Shown: positions 8,757 to 17,880 of the stretch, one piece after another
Numbering within the stretch: the stretch's first letter is position 1
Layout: every line of letters starts with the position of its first letter
From: an uncultured Collinsella sp.
Lineage (GTDB): Bacteria > Actinomycetota > Coriobacteriia > Coriobacteriales > Coriobacteriaceae
Length of the DNA: 62,242 bases
Direction: 5' to 3'
Assembly (NCBI GenBank): GCA_902470365.1
Contig: CABRFZ010000013.1
Coordinates: forward strand, 1 to 62,242
Made by a program: the position numbers and the translations under genes
The notes under the pieces: model-generated
The model's database searches: none
Told to the model about the DNA's origin: nothing
Seen by the model: the letters and a program-made list of their open reading frames with translations, nothing else

Positions 8757-8834
<78 letters not shown>

Positions 8835-8880
8835 AGGCAGTCGTTCGCGTTTGTTTCCGCTCGCGTGCGCTGCGGGAATT

Positions 8881-8910
8881 AGTATACACAGAAGTCTGTC
8901 CGGTGCGCAA
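8881..8910 (-). promoter_or_regulatory. Promoter of tRNA-Asp
   Basis: A TATACT box (8886-8881) is 18 bp from TTGCGC (8910-8905) on the minus strand. Transcription would begin about 40 nt before the mature tRNA 5' end at 8834. The TTGCGC box lies in a TGCGCAAC context related to the palindromes at 1318 and 8606. Confidence 0.65.
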
Positions 8911-8942
8911 CAACTTTTTTGAAAAAATTTTTGGGGCCATCC

Positions 8943-9085
8943 GGGAGGGTCTCCGGGGCCGGGGGCGGGGGTTAAGTTTGCTGCTCTACAGTCCTGCGCA
9001 AGACGGAAAGCACATTAAGTGCTTTCCTTTGCGTGCGGAACTCGCGACAAACTTAACCCCCGCCCCCGGCCCCGGAGACCCTCCC
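8943..9085. repeat. Long perfect inverted repeat, 38-bp arms with nested hairpin
   Basis: Arms 8943-8980 and 9048-9085 are perfectly complementary over 38 bp. The 67-nt loop contains a second hairpin (9005-9013 with 9019-9027, GGAAAGCAC and its complement). It lies between the tRNA-Asp promoter and the YfcE-type gene. The arms do not match those at 6228 or 32513 in sequence. Confidence 0.92.
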
Positions 9086-9201
9086 TGCCGTCACATTATT
9101 CAACCAGTTTTGCGGGCGTGCGCCGCTGCGCGGCTAGCCCGCGTGCTCCTCGGCGGGGTTGGTCTGATGAATCTAGTTGAACTTCGGCCTTTTGCTGAAA
9201 G

Positions 9202-9236
9202 AAAAACGGGAGATGCGATCTGCATCCCCCGTTTTT
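9202..9236. terminator. Bidirectional terminator after phosphoesterase gene
   Basis: The stem AAAAACGGG plus GATGC pairs with GCATC plus CCCGTTTTT with small mismatches, flanked by A and T runs on both sides, so it could work in either direction. It lies 8 bp past the stop codon of the minus-strand gene ending at 9244. Confidence 0.85.
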
Positions 9237-9243
9237 GTTGCGG

Positions 9244-9711
9244 TTAGTCCAAGTCAATAAATTTGGTGCTCAGGATCTTGCCGTCTTTGACAAGCATTCT
9301 GGCCATGGTGGGGCCTCTGGTGCCTCTGGGGTAGCTGGCGCTGCCGGGGTTGAGGACTAGGCAGCGGCCTACTTGGGCTTCTTTGGTTACGTGGGTGTGA
9401 CCGTTGATGGCTACGTCTACGGATCCCACCGGAAGGTCTTCGCGGTAGTGGGCTACGGCAAATTTGAGGCCTTCGTAGGTGAAGAGGGCCAGACGGTCTA
9501 CATCCGGGCCGTAATCGCGGTAGTAGTCGTTGTTTCCTAGGACCGCTCGCACGGGGGCGATGGTGCATAGATGCTCGTAATCCATCTCGGACGTTAGGTC
9601 TCCGGCGTGAATGATCAGATCTGCGCCCTTGAGCTCGTCCAGAAGCGCGGGCGAAAGATAGCCGTGGGTGTCCGAGATGATGTCGATGCGCTTGGCGCTT
9701 GCACTGTTCAT
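9244..9711 (-). CDS. YfcE/MJ0936-type metallophosphoesterase
   Basis: 155 residues, the usual length for this small calcineurin-like family. The metal-binding motifs are in order: SDTHG near residue 12, HAGDL near 35, GNNDY near 58, and GHTHV near 105. Members hydrolyse phosphodiesters in vitro; the physiological substrate is usually unknown. The start MNSASAK at 9711 follows AAGGGAT; an in-frame upstream ATG lacks a ribosome site. It lies downstream of the first LytR/LytS operon but behind that operon's terminator, so it is probably transcribed separately. Confidence 0.9.
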   Translation of the reverse strand: MNSASAKRIDIISDTHGYLSPALLDELKGADLIIHAGDLTSEMDYEHLCTIAPVRAVLGNNDYYRDYGPDVDRLALFTYEGLKFAVAHYREDLPVGSVDVAINGHTHVTKEAQVGRCLVLNPGSASYPRGTRGPTMARMLVKDGKILSTKFIDLD

Positions 9712-9747
9712 GGGATCCCTTCTGCAAAACCGATTCGACGTATATAC

Positions 9748-9796
9748 AAAAAGCCCCACGGCTCCGCAGACAATTGGTCTACAGGGCTGCGGGGCC
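9748..9796 (-). terminator. Terminator of the glycosyltransferase-LytS-LytR operon
   Basis: A long imperfect stem (GCCCC at 9753-9757 with GGGGC at 9791-9795, plus inner AGAC/GTCT pairs) is followed on the minus strand by TTTTTG. It lies 7 bp past the response-regulator stop codon. Confidence 0.8.
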
Positions 9797-9802
9797 AGTT
9801 TG

Positions 9803-10519
9803 CTAGAGGCTCAGGGCCTTCTTGAGCGGCACAACGCGGCGGCGCGAGACCGGCACGCGTTCGTCGACGCCCGTAATGCCCAGTTGGATAGCGCCCGAGG
9901 GCACCGTCTCGACATCCGTGACGCACGCCAAGTTGACGATATAGCGGCGATGAACGCGAAAGAAGCCAAAGTCGCAAAGCTTGGCCTCGAACTGCGCCAG
10001 CGAAGTCGTCGATAGAAAACGATCATCGACGGTATAGATACAGGAGTAATCGTCCTTGGCCATGATGAAGCGAATGTCATCCACGGGGATGAGGACCTTA
10101 CGGCCGCCCTTTTCCACCGGAATGCGCTCGATGGTGGCTTTGCTGTCCGTGACGGGCTTGGCGTGCTGCATGACCTTCTCGATCGCGCGATCCAGGCGTG
10201 CCTCCTCGACCGGCTTCATGAGGTAATCGACGGCATCTACGTCGAACGCCTCGACGGCATGATCGCTATACGCGGTCACAAACACAATCGCCGGCGGATT
10301 CTTAAGCTTATGCAGTGCCTCGGCAAGCTGCAGACCTGAAGCGCCGGGCATCGAGATATCGAGAAATACGACATCGACGCGGCTTTCCATCAACATCTCA
10401 ATGGCGGAGCGAACGCTCGACGCCTCAGTGATCGTGCCGATCTTGCCCGTCTGCTCGAGCAAGAAGCGAAGTTCCGAACGGGCCGGGGCCTCATCATCCA
10501 CAATCATCGCACGCAGCAT
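9803..10519 (-). CDS. LytTR-family response regulator (system 1)
   Basis: 238 residues. A receiver domain (about 1-120) has the acidic pair DD near residue 8, the phosphoacceptor Asp 54 in FLDISMPG, and the Lys in YLMKPVEEARL. A LytTR DNA-binding domain (about 135-238) carries FRVHRRYIVNL. It would receive phosphate from the LytS-type kinase directly upstream. The start MLRAMIV at 10519 follows AAAGG; the longer frame to 10543 would use TTG. It is about 60% like the regulator at 15689-16423 by eye in the receiver, suggesting an old duplication. Confidence 0.93.
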   Translation of the reverse strand: MLRAMIVDDEAPARSELRFLLEQTGKIGTITEASSVRSAIEMLMESRVDVVFLDISMPGASGLQLAEALHKLKNPPAIVFVTAYSDHAVEAFDVDAVDYLMKPVEEARLDRAIEKVMQHAKPVTDSKATIERIPVEKGGRKVLIPVDDIRFIMAKDDYSCIYTVDDRFLSTTSLAQFEAKLCDFGFFRVHRRYIVNLACVTDVETVPSGAIQLGITGVDERVPVSRRRVVPLKKALSL

Positions 10520-10591
10520 AGGGATTAAACCTTTCGTCAACAAACTACGCTGGGCATCCGCCGCTTGGCGTTGAGCCCATAGCCTTTTATT

Positions 10592-11935
10592 TTACTCTTG
10601 AATGTCAAAGATGCTCTCTGACAAATCAAGATGCAGGAGCACTTTGGTGCCCTTGCCCGGCGCCGATTCGACGCGCGTATAAGAGTGCGGTCCATAAAAG
10701 CGATGGATGCGCTCAGAAATATTGTGCATGGCCACGCCGGCGCCGCCGCCTTGCGGGGAACTGGCATCGGGGCGGGCGGAGCGCTCATCAAACAGCCTGG
10801 CGGCGGTGCCCTCGTCCATACCCACGCCGTTGTCGGCCACGGCAATCAGGATTGCGTCGTCGCCGTCTTGATGGACGGTCACATCGATCCGCAGGGCATC
10901 GCCATCGCCCATGCCATGCCGCACGGCGTTCTCGACGATGGGCTGGATTACAAAGGCCGGGACCAACGTGTCCTCGACATCCTCGGAGACATCGAAGGTC
11001 GCCAGTACGCGGTCTTCGCCAAAGCGCGCCTTCTCAAACGTCAGGTAGCGCTTGGTCTGGGCAACCTCACGCGAGACCGGGATAAGCGACCCCGAGTTGT
11101 CGAGCGTGGCGCGATAGAACGAGGAGAACTCGCGCAGCAGCTCGCGGGCACGCAGCGGATCGGTGCGTGTAAACGACGCAATGGTGTTCAGCGTGTTGAA
11201 CAGGAAGTGCGGGTTAATCTGCGCCTGCAGGGCACGCACCTCGGCACGGGCCGTCAGTTCCTTTTGCACCTCGAGCTCGTGGATGGCGAGCTGCGTGGAC
11301 AGGATCTCGGCAAAACCCGAGGCGAGCGCATACTGGGTACGGTCGACGGCACGCGGGGTCTTGTAGTAGAACTTGAGCGTGCCGACGGTGCGGTCGCCCA
11401 CCTTGATGGGCGCGATGATACCGGCGGGAACATGGTTGTGCGAGCCATCCGAACCCACCACGTCCACCACGCGGTTGAACGACTGCACGATGCCGTGCTC
11501 AATGACGTAGCGCGTGGCAAGCGTATGGATGGGCGAATCGGGCAGTAGCTTTTCCTCGAGCTCGCCCGCGCAGGCCAGCACGTTGCCCTCGTCGGTGATG
11601 GCAACCGTCATGGCACGCGTCTCGGGCAAAATGCGCCGGCACACCAAACGCGCCGACTCCTGCGTCAGACCGCCCTTAATGTCCTCGAGCATGGCCGAGG
11701 CCACCGAGAGCGTCTCCTCGGTGTACTGGGAGCGCACCGAATCGGGATTGAGCGTCAAAAAGATAAAGATGCACAGAAAGATGCACAGCAGCGCGCAGGC
11801 AATCACCGTGGCGATCGGCTCGATACCGGTCACCAAGGCAAAAATAAAGTACACCAGCACGCAAATGGCGCAGGCAACGGCAATGATGCGAAAGATTGAT
11901 ATTGAACTATCGCGCTGGGCGCGGCGGTCGATCAT
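10592..11935 (-). CDS. LytS-type sensor histidine kinase (system 1)
   Basis: 447 residues. Two membrane segments lie in the first 60 residues, then a GAF-like sensory region (about 80-220), the phosphoacceptor motif NPHFLFNTLNTIASF with His near 243, and an HATPase domain with the N box (VENAVRHGM) and VADNGVGMDEG. It phosphorylates the LytTR regulator 72 bp downstream. Its ATG overlaps the stop codon of the glycosyltransferase gene (ATGA), so the two are translationally coupled. The signal sensed is unknown. Confidence 0.93.
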   Translation of the reverse strand: MIDRRAQRDSSISIFRIIAVACAICVLVYFIFALVTGIEPIATVIACALLCIFLCIFIFLTLNPDSVRSQYTEETLSVASAMLEDIKGGLTQESARLVCRRILPETRAMTVAITDEGNVLACAGELEEKLLPDSPIHTLATRYVIEHGIVQSFNRVVDVVGSDGSHNHVPAGIIAPIKVGDRTVGTLKFYYKTPRAVDRTQYALASGFAEILSTQLAIHELEVQKELTARAEVRALQAQINPHFLFNTLNTIASFTRTDPLRARELLREFSSFYRATLDNSGSLIPVSREVAQTKRYLTFEKARFGEDRVLATFDVSEDVEDTLVPAFVIQPIVENAVRHGMGDGDALRIDVTVHQDGDDAILIAVADNGVGMDEGTAARLFDERSARPDASSPQGGGAGVAMHNISERIHRFYGPHSYTRVESAPGKGTKVLLHLDLSESIFDIQE

Positions 11936-13119
11936 TCGGCCCCCTCCAGGATACTGATCAGTTGTGCGTCATGCCAAAGCCCGTCCATGATCTTGGGCCA
12001 AAAGCTCTGGAAACGCAGGTAGCTTGCAGCGTTTTGGCGCGCATAGGCCTTTGCCTCGCCGATACCATGGCGCCAAATGCGCAGGTAGCCCTCATGCTCG
12101 CGGGTAAACACGCTGCGGACCATAGCGGTCTTGCGCACGCGGTCGTCGAGCTCGCGCGAAATCCACGGGCCCGGGTAGGGCATGAGTGATGCCGCCGTAA
12201 CGGGAATGAGCTCCTTTTGATGCGCGGCGAATGTCAACTTGGCCCGTTCGTAGTACCAACGGTATACATCCTGCATAAAGCGCGGTGAGCGCTTTTCGGA
12301 CTCCGGAGGCAGATGGCGCACGGTCCACTCGTTATCGAACCACACGTCGTAGCCAAACATGCGCATGTTAAAGAGGTAGTCCAAGTCCTCGCCGCGGGTG
12401 ATAAACGGGTCAAAGGCTACACGCGTAAAGGCGCGGGCGTGCAGGGCCATCAGACCGCCGCACACGTAGTTGGAGCGCGAGATGCGGGTGCCCGAGAGCG
12501 CCTTTTTCATCCAACGGTTGAACTCGATGCGCTTGGTCCACCAACGATGGCAGATGCCCGCCTTGTCCGTGGGAGCCAGCGGCGAGCCGTCGCGATCGTA
12601 GAAATAGCCGCTCTTGACCAAGATCGGCAAGCCCTGACGCGTCTGCTGCCCCAACGCATAGGTCGCGCGCTTCATAAAGTCGGCGTCGATGACAGTCTCA
12701 TCGTCATCCAAAAAGATAACCGCGTCATGCCCCAGCACAGCGGCACAGGCTAGCCCCATGTTGCGGATGGCACCGTAGCCTCGCAGGCTCACGCATTCGC
12801 CCGAACCCTTGGGCGCGATCTGAGCAACCCGGTCTGCGATGCGCGAGGCCTGGGTGTTGGTGACAACGGTGACCTTGAGCGTGGGATGCGCGTCGACAAT
12901 CTCGTGCACGCGCAGCGACACATCGGCTGTGGCAGAAACGGGACAGACCACCAAAAGGATGATGCGCGGAATGTCGCACGCCTGCTCAAGCGAGGCCAAG
13001 CAGCGGTCAAGTTCGGGATTGTCGGCGTTGAGTCGCGTCGAATGGTCATAGGTGCCAGGGGCGTTTGCGCAAGCGTCATCGCCCGCCCAATACGTTGGAA
13101 TCACGACTGTGGCGTTCAT
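11932..13119 (-). CDS. Glycosyltransferase, GT-A fold (family 2-like)
   Basis: 395 residues. The N-terminus MNATVVIPTYW is a typical nucleotide-sugar binding strand, and FLDDDETV holds the metal-binding acidic motif near residue 138. GEDLDYLF later could provide the catalytic acid. There is no membrane helix, so it acts in the cytoplasm or at the inner membrane face, on an unknown acceptor. It is the first gene of an operon with the LytS/LytR pair (ATGA overlap), which suggests that the two-component system governs surface polysaccharide. AGGGAGGG precedes the ATG. Confidence 0.88.
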   Translation of the reverse strand: MNATVVIPTYWAGDDACANAPGTYDHSTRLNADNPELDRCLASLEQACDIPRIILLVVCPVSATADVSLRVHEIVDAHPTLKVTVVTNTQASRIADRVAQIAPKGSGECVSLRGYGAIRNMGLACAAVLGHDAVIFLDDDETVIDADFMKRATYALGQQTRQGLPILVKSGYFYDRDGSPLAPTDKAGICHRWWTKRIEFNRWMKKALSGTRISRSNYVCGGLMALHARAFTRVAFDPFITRGEDLDYLFNMRMFGYDVWFDNEWTVRHLPPESEKRSPRFMQDVYRWYYERAKLTFAAHQKELIPVTAASLMPYPGPWISRELDDRVRKTAMVRSVFTREHEGYLRIWRHGIGEAKAYARQNAASYLRFQSFWPKIMDGLWHDAQLISILEGAE

Positions 13120-13140
13120 GCCTTACCCTCCCTGCAACAC

Positions 13141-13175
13141 AAAAACGGGACGCCGCCAAACACAGGCGACGCCCC
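13141..13175 (-). terminator. Terminator after the MFS transporter gene
   Basis: The stem 13147-13157 with 13165-13175 is an 11-bp helix with two positions that become G-U pairs in minus-strand RNA. Five T residues follow (13145-13141). It separates the transporter from the glycosyltransferase operon. Confidence 0.75.
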
Positions 13176-13290
13176 GCGACCTAGCTGATTCCATCATACC
13201 CAGTTGGGCAAATCATTGCTCGCAAGTCGCAATGTTTATTGCGGATAACCCCAAAAGAGTACCGTGGACAGGCACAATAGCCGCTCGCTC

Positions 13291-14550
13291 CTATGCGGCA
13301 TGCTCTGCCGCCCGAGTCATGCGGGACAGGCGGACCAGCAGCATAAAGCCAACGATCAGCAGCACACCAATGGAAAGGACGCCCAGCGACGGGTTGCCGG
13401 TCAGCGAGGTGACGACCGACACTAGGAAAGTGCCCATGACGCTTGCATAGCGACCGAAGATGTCAAAGAAGCCGTAGTACTCGTTGGACTTTTCCTTGGG
13501 GATAATGCGGCCAAAGTAGCTACGGCTAAGCGCCTGCACGCCGCCCTGGAACAGGCCGACCATAATGGCAAGCACCCAGAATTCAAAGGCGGTCTTTAGG
13601 AAGAACGCGGCGAACAGCACAATGCCCATGTAGGCGGCGACCGCCACCAGGATCATGTTGAGCGTGCCCACGCGTCCGGCGAGCTTGCCGTAGATGATGG
13701 CGGACGGAAAGGCCACGAACTGCGTAACGAGCAGCGCCAGCACCAGCTGCGTCGAATCGATGCCCAAAGCCGAGCCGTAGCTGGTAGCCATGGAAATGAC
13801 CGTGTGGACGCCATCGATATAGAAGAAGAACGCGATCATGTAGACCAGCACGGTCTTGTTGTGGGCGATCTCGCGCATGGTGTGTCCGACCTCGGAGGAC
13901 ACACCGCCCACGATGTGGCCGATGGTGTCCTCGGGACCGCGCTCGCGACCGTACTTTTGCTTATAGGTGCGAATGAGCGGCAGGGTAAAGATGAGCCACC
14001 AGGCACCGGTGATGATAAACGACAGACGCGTTGCCAGCATGGTGGGGACGCCAAGAGCGGGGCCGCCCATGATGAGCGCCAGGCAGATGATGAACGGCAC
14101 GGTGGAACCGATGTAGCCCCAGGCATAGCCCGAGCTGGACACGGCGTCCATGCGCTCGTCGGTGGTAATGTCGGGCAGCATGGCGTCGTAGAACGTCATA
14201 GAAGAGTTAAGGCCGATGGTGCACAGCACGTACACGGTCAAAAATGCCATGGCGGACATTGGGATAGCCTGCGCCAGACAAAGCACCAGGCCCGTGAGGA
14301 AGAAGCCCAAGAAGAACTTAATCTTGTTGCCGGCGTAGTCGGCAAGCGCGCCCAGAATGGGCATGAGCATGGCGATGACCAGCGAGGCAATCGTCTGTGC
14401 GTTGCCCCAAGCGACCACCAGGTCGGCCGAGGAAGCACCGGTATTGATGGCGTTAAAGTAAATGGGCACCACCGAGGTATTGAGCAGCACGAGCGCCGAA
14501 TTGCCCACATCGTACATAACCCAGTTACGCTCGAGCTTGGTGTATTTCAT
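13291..14550 (-). CDS. Major facilitator transporter, UMF1/Atg22-like
   Basis: 419 residues with about 12 membrane helices. The N-terminal sequence LERNWVMYDVGNSALVLL and the later TFYDAMLPDI and GLFQGGVQALSRSYFGRIIP are typical of the UMF1 family, related to the yeast vacuolar amino-acid exporter Atg22. The bacterial substrates are not established. AAGGG precedes the ATG at 14550. It has its own terminator and lies 101 bp past the phospholipase-like gene's end on the same strand, so the two might be cotranscribed. Confidence 0.9.
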   Translation of the reverse strand: MKYTKLERNWVMYDVGNSALVLLNTSVVPIYFNAINTGASSADLVVAWGNAQTIASLVIAMLMPILGALADYAGNKIKFFLGFFLTGLVLCLAQAIPMSAMAFLTVYVLCTIGLNSSMTFYDAMLPDITTDERMDAVSSSGYAWGYIGSTVPFIICLALIMGGPALGVPTMLATRLSFIITGAWWLIFTLPLIRTYKQKYGRERGPEDTIGHIVGGVSSEVGHTMREIAHNKTVLVYMIAFFFYIDGVHTVISMATSYGSALGIDSTQLVLALLVTQFVAFPSAIIYGKLAGRVGTLNMILVAVAAYMGIVLFAAFFLKTAFEFWVLAIMVGLFQGGVQALSRSYFGRIIPKEKSNEYYGFFDIFGRYASVMGTFLVSVVTSLTGNPSLGVLSIGVLLIVGFMLLVRLSRMTRAAEHAA

Positions 14551-14651
14551 GGACAGGGACCCTTCGTATTCGCCCGATATGCAGTTAGTTCATCGTACCC
14601 CAATTGTCCAGAACCGCCGGTAAGGATTCGGCAAAGGGGCACGCACGGGCC

Positions 14652-15596
14652 CTATTCCTCGCGGTCGAACTCCTCATCGGCTTCGAGCACGCGACCGCTG
14701 TAGTTGACGTGACTGGTCACGGCATCCATGTCACCGGTCTCGATAAAGCGGGCGACGGTGAGCTCGTAATCGAGCAGTGCGCGGTCAAAGACCTCGGGGA
14801 AGCTCTCGGTCGAGACTTCATCGGTAAAGGGGCTCTTCCATGCCAAGTGGCCCAGATTTCCGGTGCGCTCGGGCAGCTCCGTCGTCACGCGATGGGCAAG
14901 GCCGTCGAGCAGCGAGTAGTCGTGCACCAAGCCCTCAACCAGCGAGATCGCGCGCGTCTTTACGGAGCCGGCCGGCTCAATCGCGCGGTAAAGTCGCTGC
15001 ATATTGGCAACGGCAGCACCGTACTCCCCCGCCGGAATGTCAATGCCGTACACGCGTCCGGCAACATAGCTCATCAGCACGCCGGCCACGCGATTGATGC
15101 GATCGGTGGTGACGATCTCGCCCGCCGGCGGATAATCGTCGACCGTAGCGCCATCGCGTTTAAGCTGCAGCATCAGTACATCCAGGTCGCTCTCGATCAC
15201 GGCATGGACCTGACTGCTCGAATCCTCAAGCTCTGAATCGGACTCAACGATGCCAAACTGCTGCTCATAGACAAAGGGGTGGGCGTTGCGGTCGAGCACG
15301 TAATGAGACAGCAGGCCCAGCGCAAAGGCACGACCCAAGCTGGCGTCGCGCGGCAGCAGATGCGATACGCCGTCGCGCAGGCACGCGAACTGGCGAGACA
15401 TGCGCGACCGATGCATGACCTGCGCCAGCAGCGTGCAGTCGGAAACACGCGGTGTCAGAATGTGAAAGAAAAACGGGTCGGGGCCTTGGTTGCCCAAGAT
15501 AAAGGCAATGCGCTCTTCATCGGACGTGATGACGCCCTGCGGAAGACGGTCGATGCTTTCCTCGCCAAACAGATGATGGGTGATAAGCGCGGGCAT
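14652..15596 (-). CDS. Zinc-dependent phospholipase C-like protein
   Basis: 314 residues. The opening MPALITHHLFGE and the segment GLLSHYVLDRNAHPFVYEQ match the family of proteins annotated as zinc-dependent phospholipase C, in which His and Asp residues bind zinc. Another conserved part is GNQGPDPFFFH. There is no obvious signal peptide, so it is probably cytoplasmic and unlikely to be a secreted lipase. The start at 15596 has AAAGGA upstream; the 15626 alternative does not. The ribosome-binding region lies inside a 10-bp stem-loop (15591-15637). Confidence 0.82.
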   Translation of the reverse strand: MPALITHHLFGEESIDRLPQGVITSDEERIAFILGNQGPDPFFFHILTPRVSDCTLLAQVMHRSRMSRQFACLRDGVSHLLPRDASLGRAFALGLLSHYVLDRNAHPFVYEQQFGIVESDSELEDSSSQVHAVIESDLDVLMLQLKRDGATVDDYPPAGEIVTTDRINRVAGVLMSYVAGRVYGIDIPAGEYGAAVANMQRLYRAIEPAGSVKTRAISLVEGLVHDYSLLDGLAHRVTTELPERTGNLGHLAWKSPFTDEVSTESFPEVFDRALLDYELTVARFIETGDMDAVTSHVNYSGRVLEADEEFDREE

Positions 15597-15637
15597 AATG
15601 ATCCTTTCGATTTCATTCGATGCCACCCATTATGCCC
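15591..15637 (-). promoter_or_regulatory. RNA hairpin covering a start codon
   Basis: Arms 15591-15600 and 15628-15637 are perfectly complementary over 10 bp with a 27-nt loop. In the mRNA the 3' arm includes the ATG of the phospholipase-like gene (15596-15594), and the loop holds the AAAGGA ribosome site. This could limit translation until unfolded. Confidence 0.5.
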
Positions 15638-15688
15638 ACCGCGCGCCCATGCCAAACCTGCGATGGTAAACGACGGCACGCAAGCCTC

Positions 15689-16423
15689 TTACGCAAGCCC
15701 CAGGTGCGACTTGACCTCGGCGGCACGACGACGGGACACCGGTACCGTCGAGTTCACGCGGTCGAGCCTGAGCTCCATCAACCCCGTGGAGCCAATCTCA
15801 ACATTGTGCACGTCTTCCAAATTGACCAGGTAGCTGCGATGAACGCGAATAAAGCCCTCGGAGTCCAAGCGACGCTCGAGCGAGGAGATCGACTCATTGA
15901 TCAGGTACGTTCCCTCGGCGCAGATGGCGTTGCAAAAATCGGCGCGCGCCTCAAAGTAGCAGACGTCTGCGGCGGGAATGAACACCTTTTTGCCCCCGCG
16001 GTCCACCGTCAGACGCAAAGGCTGGCGCGGAGCATGGATAACACGACGGGCACCCAAGGCTGCCTCGATCTTGTCGAGTGCCTTTGACAGGCGTGCGTCC
16101 TCGACCGGCTTGACGACATAGTCGACCGCATCGAGGTTATACGCATCAGCGGCAAATTCGGCAAACGCCGTCACAAACACAACCACCGGCGGCGTCTTTA
16201 GGTTCTGCAGCGTCTCGGCAAGCTCAATTCCCGAGCGACCGGGCATGGTAATGTCTAAAAACAACACGTCGGGCTTGTTCGACAGAATCGACTCCACGGC
16301 TTCGGTGACATTGCCCGCCTCGGCAATCTGACCCACGCGCGTATCCTTTTCCAACAGATAGCGTAACTCAGCCCTAATGGGAGGCTCGTCATCAACCACC
16401 AAGATGTTCCAGCCTTCGGACAT
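15689..16423 (-). CDS. LytTR-family response regulator (system 2)
   Basis: 244 residues. The receiver has DDE near residue 11, phosphoacceptor Asp 57 in FLDITMPG, and YVVKPVEDARL. The C-terminal LytTR domain contains IRVHRSYLVNLEDV. It is co-encoded 38 bp after the LytS-type kinase gene. GAGGGGAAG precedes the ATG. Compared with the regulator at 9803-10519, the layout and motifs are the same and much of the sequence is similar, but a glycosyltransferase partner is absent. Confidence 0.93.
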   Translation of the reverse strand: MSEGWNILVVDDEPPIRAELRYLLEKDTRVGQIAEAGNVTEAVESILSNKPDVLFLDITMPGRSGIELAETLQNLKTPPVVVFVTAFAEFAADAYNLDAVDYVVKPVEDARLSKALDKIEAALGARRVIHAPRQPLRLTVDRGGKKVFIPAADVCYFEARADFCNAICAEGTYLINESISSLERRLDSEGFIRVHRSYLVNLEDVHNVEIGSTGLMELRLDRVNSTVPVSRRRAAEVKSHLGLA

Positions 16424-16461
16424 ATGTGCTTCCCCTCTTTTTCTCTCAATCCAACCGCGTG

Positions 16462-17847
16462 CTACGCCGTCAACGGCGCCGGCTCATGCGGCTCGCCGTT
16501 CAGCTCGACGATGACCTGCGTCCCCACGCCCTCCTGGGACTTCACGCGCATGCCGGAATCTTCTCCGTAAAAGAAATGGATGCGCTGAAGCACGTTGAAG
16601 AGCGCCAGGCCGCAACCTCGCTTGATGGAGCCGTCGGCGGTAATGCTCTCGGGCTCCTCCAGGCGATGCTGCTCAAACAGATGCGCGCAGACTTCTTCGC
16701 TCATACCGATGCCATCGTCCTCGACAATGATCTCCAAACCGTCATCGGTCTCGAAAGCCCTAACATGAATAGAAAGCGGCTCGGTCTCGCGCTGCGCGTG
16801 CTTGATGCAGTTTTCGAGCAACGGCTGCAAGATAAACGGCGGCACCAGGCTGTCGCGCACCTCAAAGTCGATATCGACCGAGACGCGCAGACGGCCGTCG
16901 CCATACCGGGCCTGCATAAGATTGATATAACGAGTACCCTGTTCCACCTCGTGCTCGAGCGTGGTGAGCGTATCGGAATCAGAAAGCGTCTGACGATAGT
17001 AATTGGAGAAGTCGATCAGCAGCGATCGCGCCTTGTCGGGCTCGGTTCGAACGAGCGACACGATGGTGCTGATGGTGTTAAACAGAAAATGAGGATCGAC
17101 CTGCGATTGCAAGGCGCGCAGCTCCACGCGGGCCGTAAGCTCGTCCTGGCGCTCGAGCTCAAAGCTCGCAAGCTGCGTGGAAATTAGATCGGCAAAGCCC
17201 GAGGCAAGCGCCGTCTGGCGCATATCGATGCTGCTCAGACGGGGATAATACAGCTCGAGCGTGCCCACGCAATGCCCGCGCACGGTAAGCGGTGCGACAA
17301 TACCGGCGCGCAGGCGCGGAAGGTAGCCACCCGTCTCGGTCGAGGCATCGCGCGAGAACACGCTTTGCTCACCGCTGTTGATCACGTTGAGCGTAGTCCG
17401 CAGTACCACCGGGGTGCCCGCGGGGCATTTTGCCGAGTCCTCGCCCCAGCTTGCCAACACCTGCTTGCCGTCGGTAAAGCAGATGGCAGAGGCGATAGTT
17501 TCGGACAGGATGATCTTAGAGGCGCCCAGGGCAGCTTCGGGCGTAAGGCCGCGCGACGTGTAGGCGAATATTTTTGAAGCGATGGCGAGCGTGCGGTCGG
17601 TTGCGCTCGATGTGAGGTCGTCGGGAACGACAAAGACGTACGAGAAGAAGAAGCACAGCATGACCAAGCCGGCAATGACGACAACGGCCGGAACGGGATT
17701 GGGATTATCGGTTAGATCCCAGATGAGCAGCAGGATAAGCAGCGGAACGACAATACCGAGCAAGATGGCTTGAACCACATGCTGAGCGGTACGAAAGACC
17801 TTGGTAGAGTTGTAGCTCTTGCCCAGAATCAGCCTATTGAGATCCAC
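16462..17847 (-). CDS. LytS-type sensor histidine kinase (system 2)
   Basis: 461 residues. Two membrane helices (about 25-80), a GAF-like sensor region, the phosphoacceptor motif DPHFLFNTISTIVSL with His near 252, and an HATPase domain (LENCIKHAQ, VEDDGIGMSEE). I place the start at a GTG at 17847 because AAGGAG lies six bases upstream of it and directly abuts the ATG at 17853, leaving no spacer for that codon. It is paired with the regulator at 15689-16423. Signal unknown. Confidence 0.9.
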   Translation of the reverse strand: MDLNRLILGKSYNSTKVFRTAQHVVQAILLGIVVPLLILLLIWDLTDNPNPVPAVVVIAGLVMLCFFFSYVFVVPDDLTSSATDRTLAIASKIFAYTSRGLTPEAALGASKIILSETIASAICFTDGKQVLASWGEDSAKCPAGTPVVLRTTLNVINSGEQSVFSRDASTETGGYLPRLRAGIVAPLTVRGHCVGTLELYYPRLSSIDMRQTALASGFADLISTQLASFELERQDELTARVELRALQSQVDPHFLFNTISTIVSLVRTEPDKARSLLIDFSNYYRQTLSDSDTLTTLEHEVEQGTRYINLMQARYGDGRLRVSVDIDFEVRDSLVPPFILQPLLENCIKHAQRETEPLSIHVRAFETDDGLEIIVEDDGIGMSEEVCAHLFEQHRLEEPESITADGSIKRGCGLALFNVLQRIHFFYGEDSGMRVKSQEGVGTQVIVELNGEPHEPAPLTA

Positions 17848-17880
17848 CGTCATCTCCTTCTTACTGACGCACCCCATAGC

